A model generated the notes under the pieces. The model made no database searches and was not told the origin of the DNA. It was given only the letters and a program-made list of their open reading frames with translations. The position numbers and the translations under genes were made by a program. From the NCBI GenBank assembly GCA_039977295.1, contig JBDWDN010000009.1, forward strand, positions 496,001-560,000: DNA of 64,000 nt, read 5' to 3'. The DNA comes from Hellea sp039977295. Lineage in GTDB: Bacteria; Pseudomonadota; Alphaproteobacteria; Caulobacterales; Maricaulaceae. Shown here in pieces: positions 50,991 to 58,831 of this stretch. Position 1 is the first letter of the stretch, and the number at the start of each line of letters is the position of its first letter.

Positions 50991-52037
50991 TTAATAATCG
51001 ACATAGCCTTTCGGCCCTACCGTATAGAGCAACTTATAATCTGGCTTTGTCAAATCAACGCCGCCCTTAAATTTCTCAACCAAATCGGGGTTCGCCACAT
51101 AATGCCGCCCGAATGAAATGGCGTCACCTTTGCCTTGGTCCAGCGCTCTCGTTCCACGCTCTAAATCATAACTATCATTCAGAATAACAGGTCCGTCAAA
51201 TTCGGCGGCGAGTGCAATATTGTCCACGCCCGCTTTCATACGGATGACGTGAAGATAGGCGACGCCCATGGGGTTTATGGCTTTGATTAAAGCACGGAAT
51301 GTCTCTTCGGGATTGTCATCCGACAGATCGTTAAACGGGTTTCCGGGACAGATACGGATGCCGACTTTTCCCGCGCCCACCGCTTCCGTCATCGCCTCCA
51401 AAACATCCGTCACAAAGCGCAGGCGATTTTCTAAGCTCCCGCCATATTTATCGCCGCGTTTATTGGTGCCCGTTGAGAGGAACTGCGCGGGTAAATAGCC
51501 GCTCGTGCAATGAAGCTCGACTCCGTCGCATCCTGCGGCCATAGCGTTTTTCGCCGCCTGTCCAAAGTCAGTGATTGTTTGCGCAATCTCATCCGCCGTC
51601 ATTTCTTCGGGCATATCATTAGGCTGCATGCCGGCGGCATCTGTATACATCTCGCCTTTGGCTTGAATGGCTGATGGCGCGAGGGTGCGGCTCCCCTCTG
51701 GCTTATTGTGATGACTTGCTACGCGGCCGCAATGCATGATCTGCATGACGATCTTGCCCCCTTTGGCATGGACGGCGTCGGTCACTAATTTCCAGCCCGC
51801 AATTTGCGCCTCTGTCACTATGCCCGGCGTGCGCACATAACCCTTCCCGTCAAAACTCGGATAAACCCCTTCGGTGATGATGAGGCCAGCGCCGGCGCGC
51901 TGGCCGTAATAGAGCGCGTTCATCTCGCTCGCGGCGTCGCCTTCGCCTGCGCGAGACCGCGTCATCGGCGCCATGAAAACACGGTTGGCGCAGTCAATGT
52001 CACCCAAGGTGATAGGATCAAAAAGTGTTGGCATCAT
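50991..52037 (-). CDS. Old Yellow Enzyme family ene-reductase
   Basis: 348 residues, FMN TIM barrel. FMAPMTRSRAGEGDAAS, GLIITEGVYPS, VMQIMHCGRVASHHNKP and NKRGDKYGGSLENRLRF are standard NemA/OYE motifs. The substrate-anchoring pair, normally His with Asn or His three residues later, is His176 and Ser179 here (ELHCTSGYL), which is unusual. It reduces activated C=C bonds such as enones; a 3-keto-Delta1 or Delta4 steroid enone is a reasonable guess. The 52037 ATG lies beside GAGTAAG. The upstream SnoaL-like gene (stop at 52057) is 19 bases away. Confidence 0.82.
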   Translation of the reverse strand: MMPTLFDPITLGDIDCANRVFMAPMTRSRAGEGDAASEMNALYYGQRAGAGLIITEGVYPSFDGKGYVRTPGIVTEAQIAGWKLVTDAVHAKGGKIVMQIMHCGRVASHHNKPEGSRTLAPSAIQAKGEMYTDAAGMQPNDMPEEMTADEIAQTITDFGQAAKNAMAAGCDGVELHCTSGYLPAQFLSTGTNKRGDKYGGSLENRLRFVTDVLEAMTEAVGAGKVGIRICPGNPFNDLSDDNPEETFRALIKAINPMGVAYLHVIRMKAGVDNIALAAEFDGPVILNDSYDLERGTRALDQGKGDAISFGRHYVANPDLVEKFKGGVDLTKPDYKLLYTVGPKGYVDY

Positions 52038-52056
52038 CTTACTCTTTTGTCTGGCG

Positions 52057-52707
52057 TCATCGGACGCGAATTCTTGGAAAGGGATGTTCACCCCGCATCG
52101 TTTTTAAAAAGGCTTCGCGCGGTGCGGGCAAAGCGACTTCGGGGGTGACGCCATCTTTGGGCGGGTTTTTCCAAAAGCTTTCCCATGACGGAAATAGCTC
52201 ATGATAAGCGCCCTCATATGAGTCGCGGTCCGGCCAGCGCATCTTGCTCTCTCCGACGGGCGGTTTGTTCAAATCTGTAGCATACCAATAACAGGGCAGC
52301 CGCCTGCGAAAGAACCACTCTTTCCCATTAGGGCCGTCCATGCGCTCATAATTATCCCAATAAATCATCTGCATAATGACCCATTCATCAGCTCCATTTT
52401 CGCGCGGCGTCTCATGTTCATTTTTGGAATAGACAATACCGTGGGCATGGTCTGGATCGTCAAATTCAATGACTTGATTGCCGATATGATGCGAGGTTCC
52501 CGTAAATTGCAAACGCAGCGTATCATCCAGCCAAGCTTTTAGCGCCTCGCGTCCCGTTGCCTTTCGGCTCACCCGAATATCCTCGGCGAAGAGGTTCACA
52601 TGGGCGTCTAAATCGCGCATATCCAGCGTGAGGGAATATTTGCTCACCAATTGCCGAATAGCGTCGAGGGATTCCAGCCTTTCGATGCGGGCTTCGAGAT
52701 CAGACAT
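52057..52707 (-). CDS. SnoaL-like (NTF2-fold) protein, long form
   Basis: 216 residues from the ATG at 52707, which has GGAGA close ahead. LEARIERLESLDAIRQLVSKYSLTLDMRDLDAHVNLF starts the SnoaL_4 fold. Beyond the ~130-residue domain it carries a C-terminal extension rich in Trp, Tyr and Pro (WPDRDSYEGAYHELFPSWESFW), which is not in the other two SnoaL-like proteins here. It is cotranscribed with the Old Yellow Enzyme and controlled by operator I. Function unknown; isomerase or dehydratase is possible. Confidence 0.62.
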   Translation of the reverse strand: MSDLEARIERLESLDAIRQLVSKYSLTLDMRDLDAHVNLFAEDIRVSRKATGREALKAWLDDTLRLQFTGTSHHIGNQVIEFDDPDHAHGIVYSKNEHETPRENGADEWVIMQMIYWDNYERMDGPNGKEWFFRRRLPCYWYATDLNKPPVGESKMRWPDRDSYEGAYHELFPSWESFWKNPPKDGVTPEVALPAPREAFLKTMRGEHPFPRIRVR

Positions 52708-52724
52708 AGATTTCTCCAAATTCA

Positions 52725-52814
52725 TGCGCAATATGTCATAAATATTACGCAATCATAGCAATTCTTTTGACTTTTATAGAGTTTTGCGTAATTTTAAACC
52801 ATGTTTACTACGCA
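52725..52814. promoter_or_regulatory. steroid-regulon operator I (SnoaL-OYE / hsaB divergent)
   Basis: TACGCA (52746-52751), TGCGTA (52785-52790) and TACGCA (52809-52814) keep the 39 and 24 spacings, with the TACGCA copies 63 apart. The outermost TGCGCA (52725-52730) is 3 bases off the expected grid. TTACGCAA and TTGCGTAA form an inverted repeat. The last site ends 9 bases before the hsaB-like start codon. Confidence 0.72.
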
Positions 52815-52822
52815 ATTACACC

Positions 52823-53773
52823 ATGTCTGAGCCAAACCCCCACCAATTTCGTAACGCCCTTGGGCAGTTTGCGACCGGCGTCACCATTGTTACCACAATT
52901 GACGAGGCGCAAAAACCCGTTGGCGTGACCGCGAGCAGTTTTAATTCTGTCTCGCTTGATCCGCCGCTCGTGCTTTGGTCACTCGCCAAGACGGCGCATT
53001 CTATGCCGGCCTATCAAAATTCGGGTGGGTTCAATGTTCATGTCCTGGCCAGTCATCAGAGCGATCTCTCCAATCAATTTGCGCGGCCTTCGGATGATAA
53101 GTTTCAGGGCGTAGAATGGGCTCCTTGCGATCAAGGCATGCCGCAACTCTCCGAATATGCGGCTCTGTTTCGGTGCAAGACGCATTTCCAATATGAAGGC
53201 GGCGACCATATTATTTTCGTGGGTGAAGTCATTGATTACCAAACCCATGATTTGCCTGTGCTCGTCTTTCACGGCGGGCGTTATGCAGACGCCAAGACCA
53301 AAGCCGCCCCCGCCGAGCCGCATGAGCTTGGCGTAGATTTAAATAGCGGACAATTCTCAGATGACTTCCTGCTCTATCTTTTATCGCGCGCACATTTCCA
53401 AACCAGCTATCCCACACGCAAAGCCTGCAACGCTATTGGTATGAGCGAGCCGGAATATTTCTGCCTCTCGCTTCTCGCCATGAGCGGCTCTCTCTCAGAA
53501 ACGGACATCGTCTATCGTTTGGAACATACGGGACATCACCCTGATGATGAAATATTTGCGCGATTATTGCGCAAAGGCTGGATTGAGCGGGACGGCAAAG
53601 ACATTCACATAAGCGATAGCGGGCGCGAAACTTTCATCAAACTTCTTGCCCATTCCAAGGCCCTCGAAGAACAGCTCCTCAAACATTTCACGGATGATGA
53701 ACTGGCGGGGGCGAGTGCATTTTTGAAAAAGCTCATCGACATCACGGGATCAGATATCCCTGAACTTTGGTAA
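52823..53773 (+). CDS. flavin reductase with C-terminal MarR-like domain, HsaB role
   Basis: 316 residues. N-terminal flavin reductase domain (1-165): FRNALGQFATGVTIVTT, VGVTASSFNSVSLDPPLVLWSL, and FHGGRY near the end. C-terminal MarR-like winged helix (about 180-316): FLLYLLSRAHFQTSY, GLSLLAMSGSLSETDIVYRLEH-type helices, and LLRKGWIERDGKDIHISDSG as wing. It would supply reduced FMN to HsaA. The same domain order and length occur in the C1 reductase of p-hydroxyphenylacetate hydroxylase, where the MarR-like part is an autoinhibitory, phenol-sensing domain. No Shine-Dalgarno is clear ahead of the ATG. Confidence 0.8.
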   Translation: MSEPNPHQFRNALGQFATGVTIVTTIDEAQKPVGVTASSFNSVSLDPPLVLWSLAKTAHSMPAYQNSGGFNVHVLASHQSDLSNQFARPSDDKFQGVEWAPCDQGMPQLSEYAALFRCKTHFQYEGGDHIIFVGEVIDYQTHDLPVLVFHGGRYADAKTKAAPAEPHELGVDLNSGQFSDDFLLYLLSRAHFQTSYPTRKACNAIGMSEPEYFCLSLLAMSGSLSETDIVYRLEHTGHHPDDEIFARLLRKGWIERDGKDIHISDSGRETFIKLLAHSKALEEQLLKHFTDDELAGASAFLKKLIDITGSDIPELW

Positions 53774-53788
53774 AAGGATTTACAGCAT

Positions 53789-54541
53789 ATGCTAAAAGAT
53801 AAAGTCGCGCTCATTACGGGCGGAGGTCAAGGCGTCGGACAAGGCATAGCCCTGGCCCTCGCCAAGCAAGGCGCGCATATTGTCGTGACGGGGCGAACTT
53901 TGGAGAAATGCGAAACCACAGCAGAGCTATTGCGGGAGCGCGGCGTGAAAGCTCTCCCCCTTCGCTGTGATGTCAAATCCGCCGAGGATTTACAAAACAC
54001 CGTCGACGCCACGATCAAAGAATTTGGCCGTCTGGATATCCTCGTCAATAACGCCCAAGAAGTCGCGCGGGCGCCGCTTCTGTATATTACTGATGAACAG
54101 TTCTCGGGCAATTTCGACTCCGGCCCGCTAGCCACATTTCGCTTGATGAAGATGGCATATCCGCATCTTAAAGAGACAAAGGGCAACGTCATCAATTTGT
54201 GCAGCTCGGCGATGAAGCGCTGGGACGTTGGCACTTACGGCGTCTATGCCGCCGTCAAAGCGGCCACGCAGCAGCTCACCCGCGCGGCGGCCAATGAATG
54301 GGGCAAGGACGGCATTCGCGTGAACGCCATCATGCCCCACGCCAAATCCCCTGCCCTTGCAGGATGGATAAAAGCCAACCCCGTTGAGGCGGAGCATTTC
54401 CAAGCCTCTATTCCGCTCGGCTATATAGGCGATTGCGAAGATGACATAGGCGCATTCGTCGCCATGATGTGCAGCGATGGCGGACGTTACCTCTCGGGCC
54501 AAACCATTGCGCTGGATGGCGGCCAAGCCTTTTTGGGATAA
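53789..54541 (+). CDS. SDR family oxidoreductase
   Basis: 250 residues: VALITGGGQGVGQGIALALAKQG, NNAQE (in place of NNAG), CSSAMKRWDVGTYGVY then AAVK, and LSGQTIALDGGQAFLG. A classical SDR, 15 bases after the hsaB-like gene, with the next SDR 4 bases on. It shares context with the A/B-ring stage. A hydroxysteroid dehydrogenase role is likely but substrate position is unknown. Confidence 0.7.
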   Translation: MLKDKVALITGGGQGVGQGIALALAKQGAHIVVTGRTLEKCETTAELLRERGVKALPLRCDVKSAEDLQNTVDATIKEFGRLDILVNNAQEVARAPLLYITDEQFSGNFDSGPLATFRLMKMAYPHLKETKGNVINLCSSAMKRWDVGTYGVYAAVKAATQQLTRAAANEWGKDGIRVNAIMPHAKSPALAGWIKANPVEAEHFQASIPLGYIGDCEDDIGAFVAMMCSDGGRYLSGQTIALDGGQAFLG

Positions 54542-54545
54542 CACT

Positions 54546-55268
54546 ATGTTCAACTTAACCAAACGCACAGCACTGGTCACGGGCGCGGGACAAGGCATGG
54601 GCCTAGGCGTCGCGCAAGCTTTGGCCCGCGCTGGTGCCAAGGTTTACATCAACGACCTATACGAAGACCGCGCGATTAAAGCTGCGAAGAGCGTCGGCGA
54701 CAATGCACAAGCCTTGCCAGGCGACATCACGAGCCCCGACATTCGCCAAAACTTCGCGGCGAAAATCCCAACCCTTGACATCCTCGTCCATAATGCGGGC
54801 GTCCCCGAAGGCATGTCAGGCAGTATCGCCCAAGCGGATAAGCTCACAGAGGCCGATTATCAAAAGCAAATGGATTTAAACCATCATGCCGTCCGCGCCC
54901 TCTGCAAACTTTTTGTGCCCGCCATGTGTGATCGCGGTCATGGCCGCGTCATGATCGTCACCTCAGAATCCCACCGCATGGGTATTGCCATGGGCCTGTC
55001 TCACTATGCGGCGGCCAAGGCGGCAACGCTCGGCTATATGCGCGCATTAGCGGCAGAAGTTGGCCGCAAAGGCGTTACGATTAATGCGCTCTCTTTGGGC
55101 GCGATGAATAATTTTGAAGGCCATGAACATTCGGCGAAAAACACCCTTATCGGACGCAGCGGCTCCCCCGAAGATGTCGGCGCAGCGGCGCTCTATCTTT
55201 GTAGTGATGAAGCTGGCTGGATGACGGGACAAACAATACCCCTAAATGGCGGAGCCTGCACAGCATGA
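54546..55268 (+). CDS. SDR family oxidoreductase
   Basis: 240 residues from the ATG at 54546; longer readings overlap the preceding SDR and are not SDR-like. ALVTGAGQGMGLGVAQALARAGA, HNAGVPEGM, TSESHRMGIAMGLSHY then AAAK, and MTGQTIPLNGGACTA. NNAG is HNAG here. Probably a paralogue working with the preceding SDR on the same or an adjacent hydroxyl. Its stop overlaps the small membrane protein start by ATGA. Confidence 0.7.
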   Translation: MFNLTKRTALVTGAGQGMGLGVAQALARAGAKVYINDLYEDRAIKAAKSVGDNAQALPGDITSPDIRQNFAAKIPTLDILVHNAGVPEGMSGSIAQADKLTEADYQKQMDLNHHAVRALCKLFVPAMCDRGHGRVMIVTSESHRMGIAMGLSHYAAAKAATLGYMRALAAEVGRKGVTINALSLGAMNNFEGHEHSAKNTLIGRSGSPEDVGAAALYLCSDEAGWMTGQTIPLNGGACTA

Positions 55269-55555
55269 TAAATACGATATTTCCCTGGCTCGGCTTACTG
55301 GGCTTTGTCGGATTACTCGGCTTAGCCGGCCTGAAACACCCCGTGGATAAAAACCGAAAAGGCGGCGCGATACGCCTCTTAGGCCTATTAGGGTTTTTAG
55401 GCCTATCAGGTTTCTGGATCCCCGGCGCAGGCGCGGCAGGCGCATTAGGCGTGCTAGGATTATGGAACCACCAAACCCCGCGATATGCTAACTGGGCGAA
55501 ATTGGGGTGGTTTGGCGTTTTGGGGTTAGGTGCCTTGGCCTATCATCTCTTATAA
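55265..55555 (+). CDS. small hydrophobic Gly/Leu-rich membrane protein
   Basis: 96 residues with three hydrophobic segments built of G-L-L-G-F/L-like repeats (about 5-25, 38-66 and 78-96), so an inner-membrane protein is expected. It resembles DUF3796-type small proteins only in composition. The ATGA overlap with the SDR suggests cotranscription. Function unknown. Confidence 0.5.
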   Translation: MINTIFPWLGLLGFVGLLGLAGLKHPVDKNRKGGAIRLLGLLGFLGLSGFWIPGAGAAGALGVLGLWNHQTPRYANWAKLGWFGVLGLGALAYHLL

Positions 55556-55607
55556 GCCGCTCCCCTAATCCAAGCTGACCAACAATATTTCACCCCCTAC
55601 CTTTGTC

Positions 55608-55627
55608 ATCCCAGCGAACGCTGGGAT
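55608..55627. repeat. REP-like palindrome
   Basis: ATCCCAGCG and CGCTGGGAT flank AA, giving a 9-bp perfect stem. This type of CATCCCAGC palindrome is widely dispersed in alphaproteobacterial genomes. It lies 50 bases past the small membrane protein, where it might also help stop transcription, though it has no T-run. Confidence 0.6.
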
Positions 55628-55697
55628 CTAACTGCAGAGAACTGTGTTGGTTGATAGATCTCACAGCGCAAATAGGTTTAATTAAGAACGAAAACCC

Positions 55698-56072
55698 TCA
55701 AGGAACATATATCAAACCCGGCTCGATAACATACCCATTTCCATTACCTACGATTTTTGCATGCATAACTAAGTCGCTAATTTCACCATCTAATGTCACG
55801 AGGTCCACCAAGACCTCCCAGCTATTACCTCGGCAAACACAAATCGATGTGTCCCATGACTTTGCTGACAAGGGGCCAATCTCATCGGGATAGTCTTCAA
55901 TATTGCTTCGATTTATTCTTACAATCTCTTGATCCAATGCTTCTACAAACATTGGCTTTTTAATAGCCATCGCGCTGTCCAAGACAAAAGCTTCAGAGAG
56001 ACTCTTCATGGCGGGACGCCATATTGAAGGAACAGGAAACTCCTTGTCTTTTTCTGTTGGAACACAAACCAT
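55698..56072 (-). CDS. hypothetical protein
   Basis: 124 residues, no recognised family. Soluble and mildly acidic. The C-terminal half (ICVCRGNSWEVLVDLVTLDGEISDLVMHAKIVGNG) looks like a small alpha/beta domain. No clear Shine-Dalgarno. It lies alone after the steroid block, between a REP-like palindrome and the lysoplasmalogenase gene. Coding status is moderately likely from its length and amino-acid balance. Confidence 0.45.
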   Translation of the reverse strand: MVCVPTEKDKEFPVPSIWRPAMKSLSEAFVLDSAMAIKKPMFVEALDQEIVRINRSNIEDYPDEIGPLSAKSWDTSICVCRGNSWEVLVDLVTLDGEISDLVMHAKIVGNGNGYVIEPGLIYVP

Positions 56073-56168
56073 ACTTTACGGTTAAATTAATGCGAGCCTT
56101 AAGACAACACTGCTTGATTCAACTATCCGGCTGCCTGCCCAGTTATTTCGCCCAAAACACCACCTGTC

Positions 56169-56864
56169 TCATTGCAGGGGCATCCCACCCTCTGCCGGCC
56201 TAAGAAAACTCCAAGCCGTAAAAGCCGTGCCCCAATAATAGAGCTGTATCACAAGGTCACGCGGAACAGGGTTCAGACCAATATTGATGGAATAGAGAAT
56301 ATAGTTAGCGACGATGCCGCAGGTGCCGATAAATCCCAAAAGCCTATGGACCCGCAAATCATCACTATCACGCTTAAGGACCAAAACCATCAGGGATTGC
56401 CATATCAATAAGGTGGATAACAACATTAACACAGCCCCTATCTTCGCAGCCTCGCCCATTAACGGAGCCATTAAACTGTGGAAGCCAATCGCCAAAAGAG
56501 CGATAGGTACGAGTAAAGGGAAGGATTGTAATCTTTGGGTCTTTCCAATGGCGGACCGGCCGCGCATATAAAAGGCGAAAGCCAGAATTAGAGTTGATCC
56601 CAAAAATGGAATAGTCGCTGGAATTAACCAGCCCGCGCCCAAGTCCAACAATATATCCCCTATCGCGGCGCAAAAGAGACTCACGACGACCCATCGCCCT
56701 TCCGGCCGTTTTGGCGAAAAAAGAATGATGGCTAACCAGAAAATAATTGGAAGAGGTTTTACAACTGTAGAAAAATCAGTCATCCGAAGAAGACTATATT
56801 GCAGCGTGAGTATTAGGGTTATCCCAAAGCGAAAATAGTTATTTTGCAAGAGCCGCATAGGCAA
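56169..56864 (-). CDS. lysoplasmalogenase (YhhN/TMEM86 family)
   Basis: 231 residues, about 8 membrane helices. KPLPIIFWLAIILFSPKRPEGRW, FCAAIGDILLDL and SINIGLNPVPRDLVIQLYYWGTAF contain the conserved GD and YY-G residues of the YhhN family, which hydrolyses the vinyl-ether bond of lysoplasmalogens. The start is uncertain: an ATG two codons downstream is possible. A broken second copy of its N-terminal part lies at 63874-63998. Confidence 0.75.
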   Translation of the reverse strand: MPMRLLQNNYFRFGITLILTLQYSLLRMTDFSTVVKPLPIIFWLAIILFSPKRPEGRWVVVSLFCAAIGDILLDLGAGWLIPATIPFLGSTLILAFAFYMRGRSAIGKTQRLQSFPLLVPIALLAIGFHSLMAPLMGEAAKIGAVLMLLSTLLIWQSLMVLVLKRDSDDLRVHRLLGFIGTCGIVANYILYSINIGLNPVPRDLVIQLYYWGTAFTAWSFLRPAEGGMPLQ

Positions 56865-56969
56865 AGAGTTTCACAGTTTCAATTAAAGTTCAATCATACT
56901 GAACCGCATGAATGTGGGCAAAGATATCATTTTTCGAAGCGTCCTTGCTTTGAGAGTTAATTCCAGCTC

Positions 56970-57122
56970 ATGCAGCACCTTCTGAAAGACATTGATCTCT
57001 CCGTCTATAGCCAAGCGAAATTAAATGGGAGAGCAAGAGCTCTCAACGAGCGTCCCTGTAAGGCCCTCAACTACGAAAAACTAGCCGAGCGGTTCGACCA
57101 AAGTGTTGCAGCGCCCCATTGA
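56970..57122 (+). pseudogene. IS30-family transposase, C-terminal remnant
   Basis: One open frame of 50 codons ends at TGA 57120-57122. It reads DIDLSVYSQAKLNGRARALN, then ERPCKALNYEKLAERF, then DQSVAAP. IS30-type transposases end in the same way (TDLS-x2-SQ-x-LN, then LN-x-RPRK-x-LN-x2-TPAE). The rest of the element and its inverted repeats are not recognisable in the 324-base gap between the lysoplasmalogenase and the serine hydrolase, so it is an old remnant. Confidence 0.65.
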
Positions 57123-57188
57123 ACTCACAGTGCGGAGCGCACGTAAGAGTGAACCTCATATTTATGTGTAATATTTAAGTTCACAGCC

Positions 57189-58697
57189 TCAATCAATGCG
57201 CTCAAATGTATCGGGTGATGTTCCGTAAGAGAAAAATGAAATCTTGCCATCAGCAGATTGTCCGAAGGAAATCTTGCGGCTTCCATCTGCCTTGATAAAT
57301 ACGCCTTCCTGATTCTTACGCATATGGTAGGGATCTTCACCCAAAAACAAAATTCCGTTTTTGGCACTCACAATTTGAGGGCTGCTCTTTTTCCATGCCC
57401 CGCGTTCGAATTCTTCAGGGGTGCAACTCTGGCAGAAAACACCGTAATAATAAGTGCCTTCATATTTCGACAAGTCAATGAACGGATCAATTGTCGGTAC
57501 AATTTCACTCTTAGGCATTTGTGCCGTATGATAGGCGTCAAGAATGATGTCATTGATTTTTCCATGAAGGCTGACACGTCCTCCGCCAGCTTCTGAGTTT
57601 CGGTTAGTTATGACGAAATAGCCCAAGTTGAGTTCAGGGATGACAATGAAACTGGTTCTAAAGCCTAGCATAGATCCGCCATGCCCGATGGAGCGAATAG
57701 GATGACGCCCTTGTTCATCTGCGGTAGGGCGCTCCATCAAGCCGCGTGTCATGCCGGGAAAATCAGGGTGAGGCCGAAATTGCGGTTTTAATAATGCACT
57801 ATCTTGCGTGAGAACTTCCAACAGGAGGCCCATATCTGCCGGCGTTGCATCAATAGATGAGGCAGGCGGCGTCACATAAACTTCATAAGGCGCAATGCCA
57901 TAGCCCTCATTTACAAAGCCATAACCTATGGCGAGATCACCGAAAACTTCGTCGGGGGCTTCGACATAAGACCGGGACATACCAAGAGGCTTGAACAAGG
58001 CCTCATCCATGGCCTGAGCATAATTTTTACCCGTCACTTTCTCTAAAACTAAACCGGCCAAAGTAGTGCCGTAGGTGTCATATCGATAATGTAATCCAGG
58101 CGGTGACGTCCGGCGAAGATTTCCATTAAATAGAAACTCTTCAAGACTCGGCCTTAAAGCTTTTCTCTCATCCAGAGTTTTTTCTAATTCCCATATATGA
58201 CGATCAAGGCCTATCTGATCTAGCCCCGTTGTATGCGTGACAAGATGGCGGATTTTAACGGGCTCATTTGACTCGCTAGTATTCGGGATATTGGCAAAGG
58301 CAGGAATATATTGGCTAATATCATCATCCATGTCGATGACGCCTTGATCCGCCAAACGTACAAGAGCTTGCAATGTTAGAGCTTTCGAAACCGAGCCAAT
58401 TCGAAATAGAGTTTTATCGGGAGAGACTTTTATGTTTTCGTCCAAGTTAGCAAAGCCGTACCCGCGCTTTAAAACTGTCTTTCCGTTTTTAACAATGACA
58501 ATCGCGGCGCCCGGAATGTGCTCCTCTTCCATTACACGAGCCGTCACCTCATCAATTTTGCGGGCCAGATTATCCATCTGCACATTGGGCGATTCAGCCG
58601 TGATAATCGGCGGACTTTCAACATTTAACTGGCCGGAGCATGCCGACAGAGCTATAAAAATCGGTAGAATATGTGAAATGCTAATTCGAATTTTCAT
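57189..58697 (-). CDS. serine hydrolase, beta-lactamase/LACTB-like lipoprotein
   Basis: 502 residues from the ATG at 58697 (AAAGGAAAG ahead). A lipoprotein signal ends LSAC with the lipid-bearing Cys20. The class C/DD-peptidase fold has the nucleophile Ser102 and Lys105 in GSVSKALT. The second motif, normally Y-x-N, reads Y-D-T here (YRYDTYGTTLAG). HGGSMLGF is the third motif. A further ~130-residue C-terminal domain follows, as in periplasmic serine hydrolases. It may act on peptides or esters. Divergent from the LytTR gene. Confidence 0.78.
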   Translation of the reverse strand: MKIRISISHILPIFIALSACSGQLNVESPPIITAESPNVQMDNLARKIDEVTARVMEEEHIPGAAIVIVKNGKTVLKRGYGFANLDENIKVSPDKTLFRIGSVSKALTLQALVRLADQGVIDMDDDISQYIPAFANIPNTSESNEPVKIRHLVTHTTGLDQIGLDRHIWELEKTLDERKALRPSLEEFLFNGNLRRTSPPGLHYRYDTYGTTLAGLVLEKVTGKNYAQAMDEALFKPLGMSRSYVEAPDEVFGDLAIGYGFVNEGYGIAPYEVYVTPPASSIDATPADMGLLLEVLTQDSALLKPQFRPHPDFPGMTRGLMERPTADEQGRHPIRSIGHGGSMLGFRTSFIVIPELNLGYFVITNRNSEAGGGRVSLHGKINDIILDAYHTAQMPKSEIVPTIDPFIDLSKYEGTYYYGVFCQSCTPEEFERGAWKKSSPQIVSAKNGILFLGEDPYHMRKNQEGVFIKADGSRKISFGQSADGKISFFSYGTSPDTFERID

Positions 58698-58770
58698 GGT
58701 CTTTCCTTTATCCTGGTTATCAGCTCTTGGTAAATCAGAGATATCTACTAGCGCCACTCACTATCCGTGC

Positions 58771-58800
58771 ACGGTAGCTAAAATACGTATAAACGGTAGC
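58771..58800. promoter_or_regulatory. candidate LytTR direct-repeat operator
   Basis: ACGGTAGC occurs at 58771-58778 and again at 58793-58800: identical, same strand, 22 bases start to start (two helical turns). LytTR proteins bind such paired direct repeats. A -10-like TATAAG at 58812-58817 places the second repeat over the -35 region of the LytTR gene, whose start codon is at 58832. Confidence 0.55.
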
Positions 58801-58831
58801 GTTGGCGTCTTTATAAGGGCATATATTTTTC

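Noticed and set aside
4600..55600. Whole island flanked by tRNA-derived direct repeats
   Set aside because: The 3' end of the tRNA-Cys was not found again by eye near the right border, so integration is not shown.
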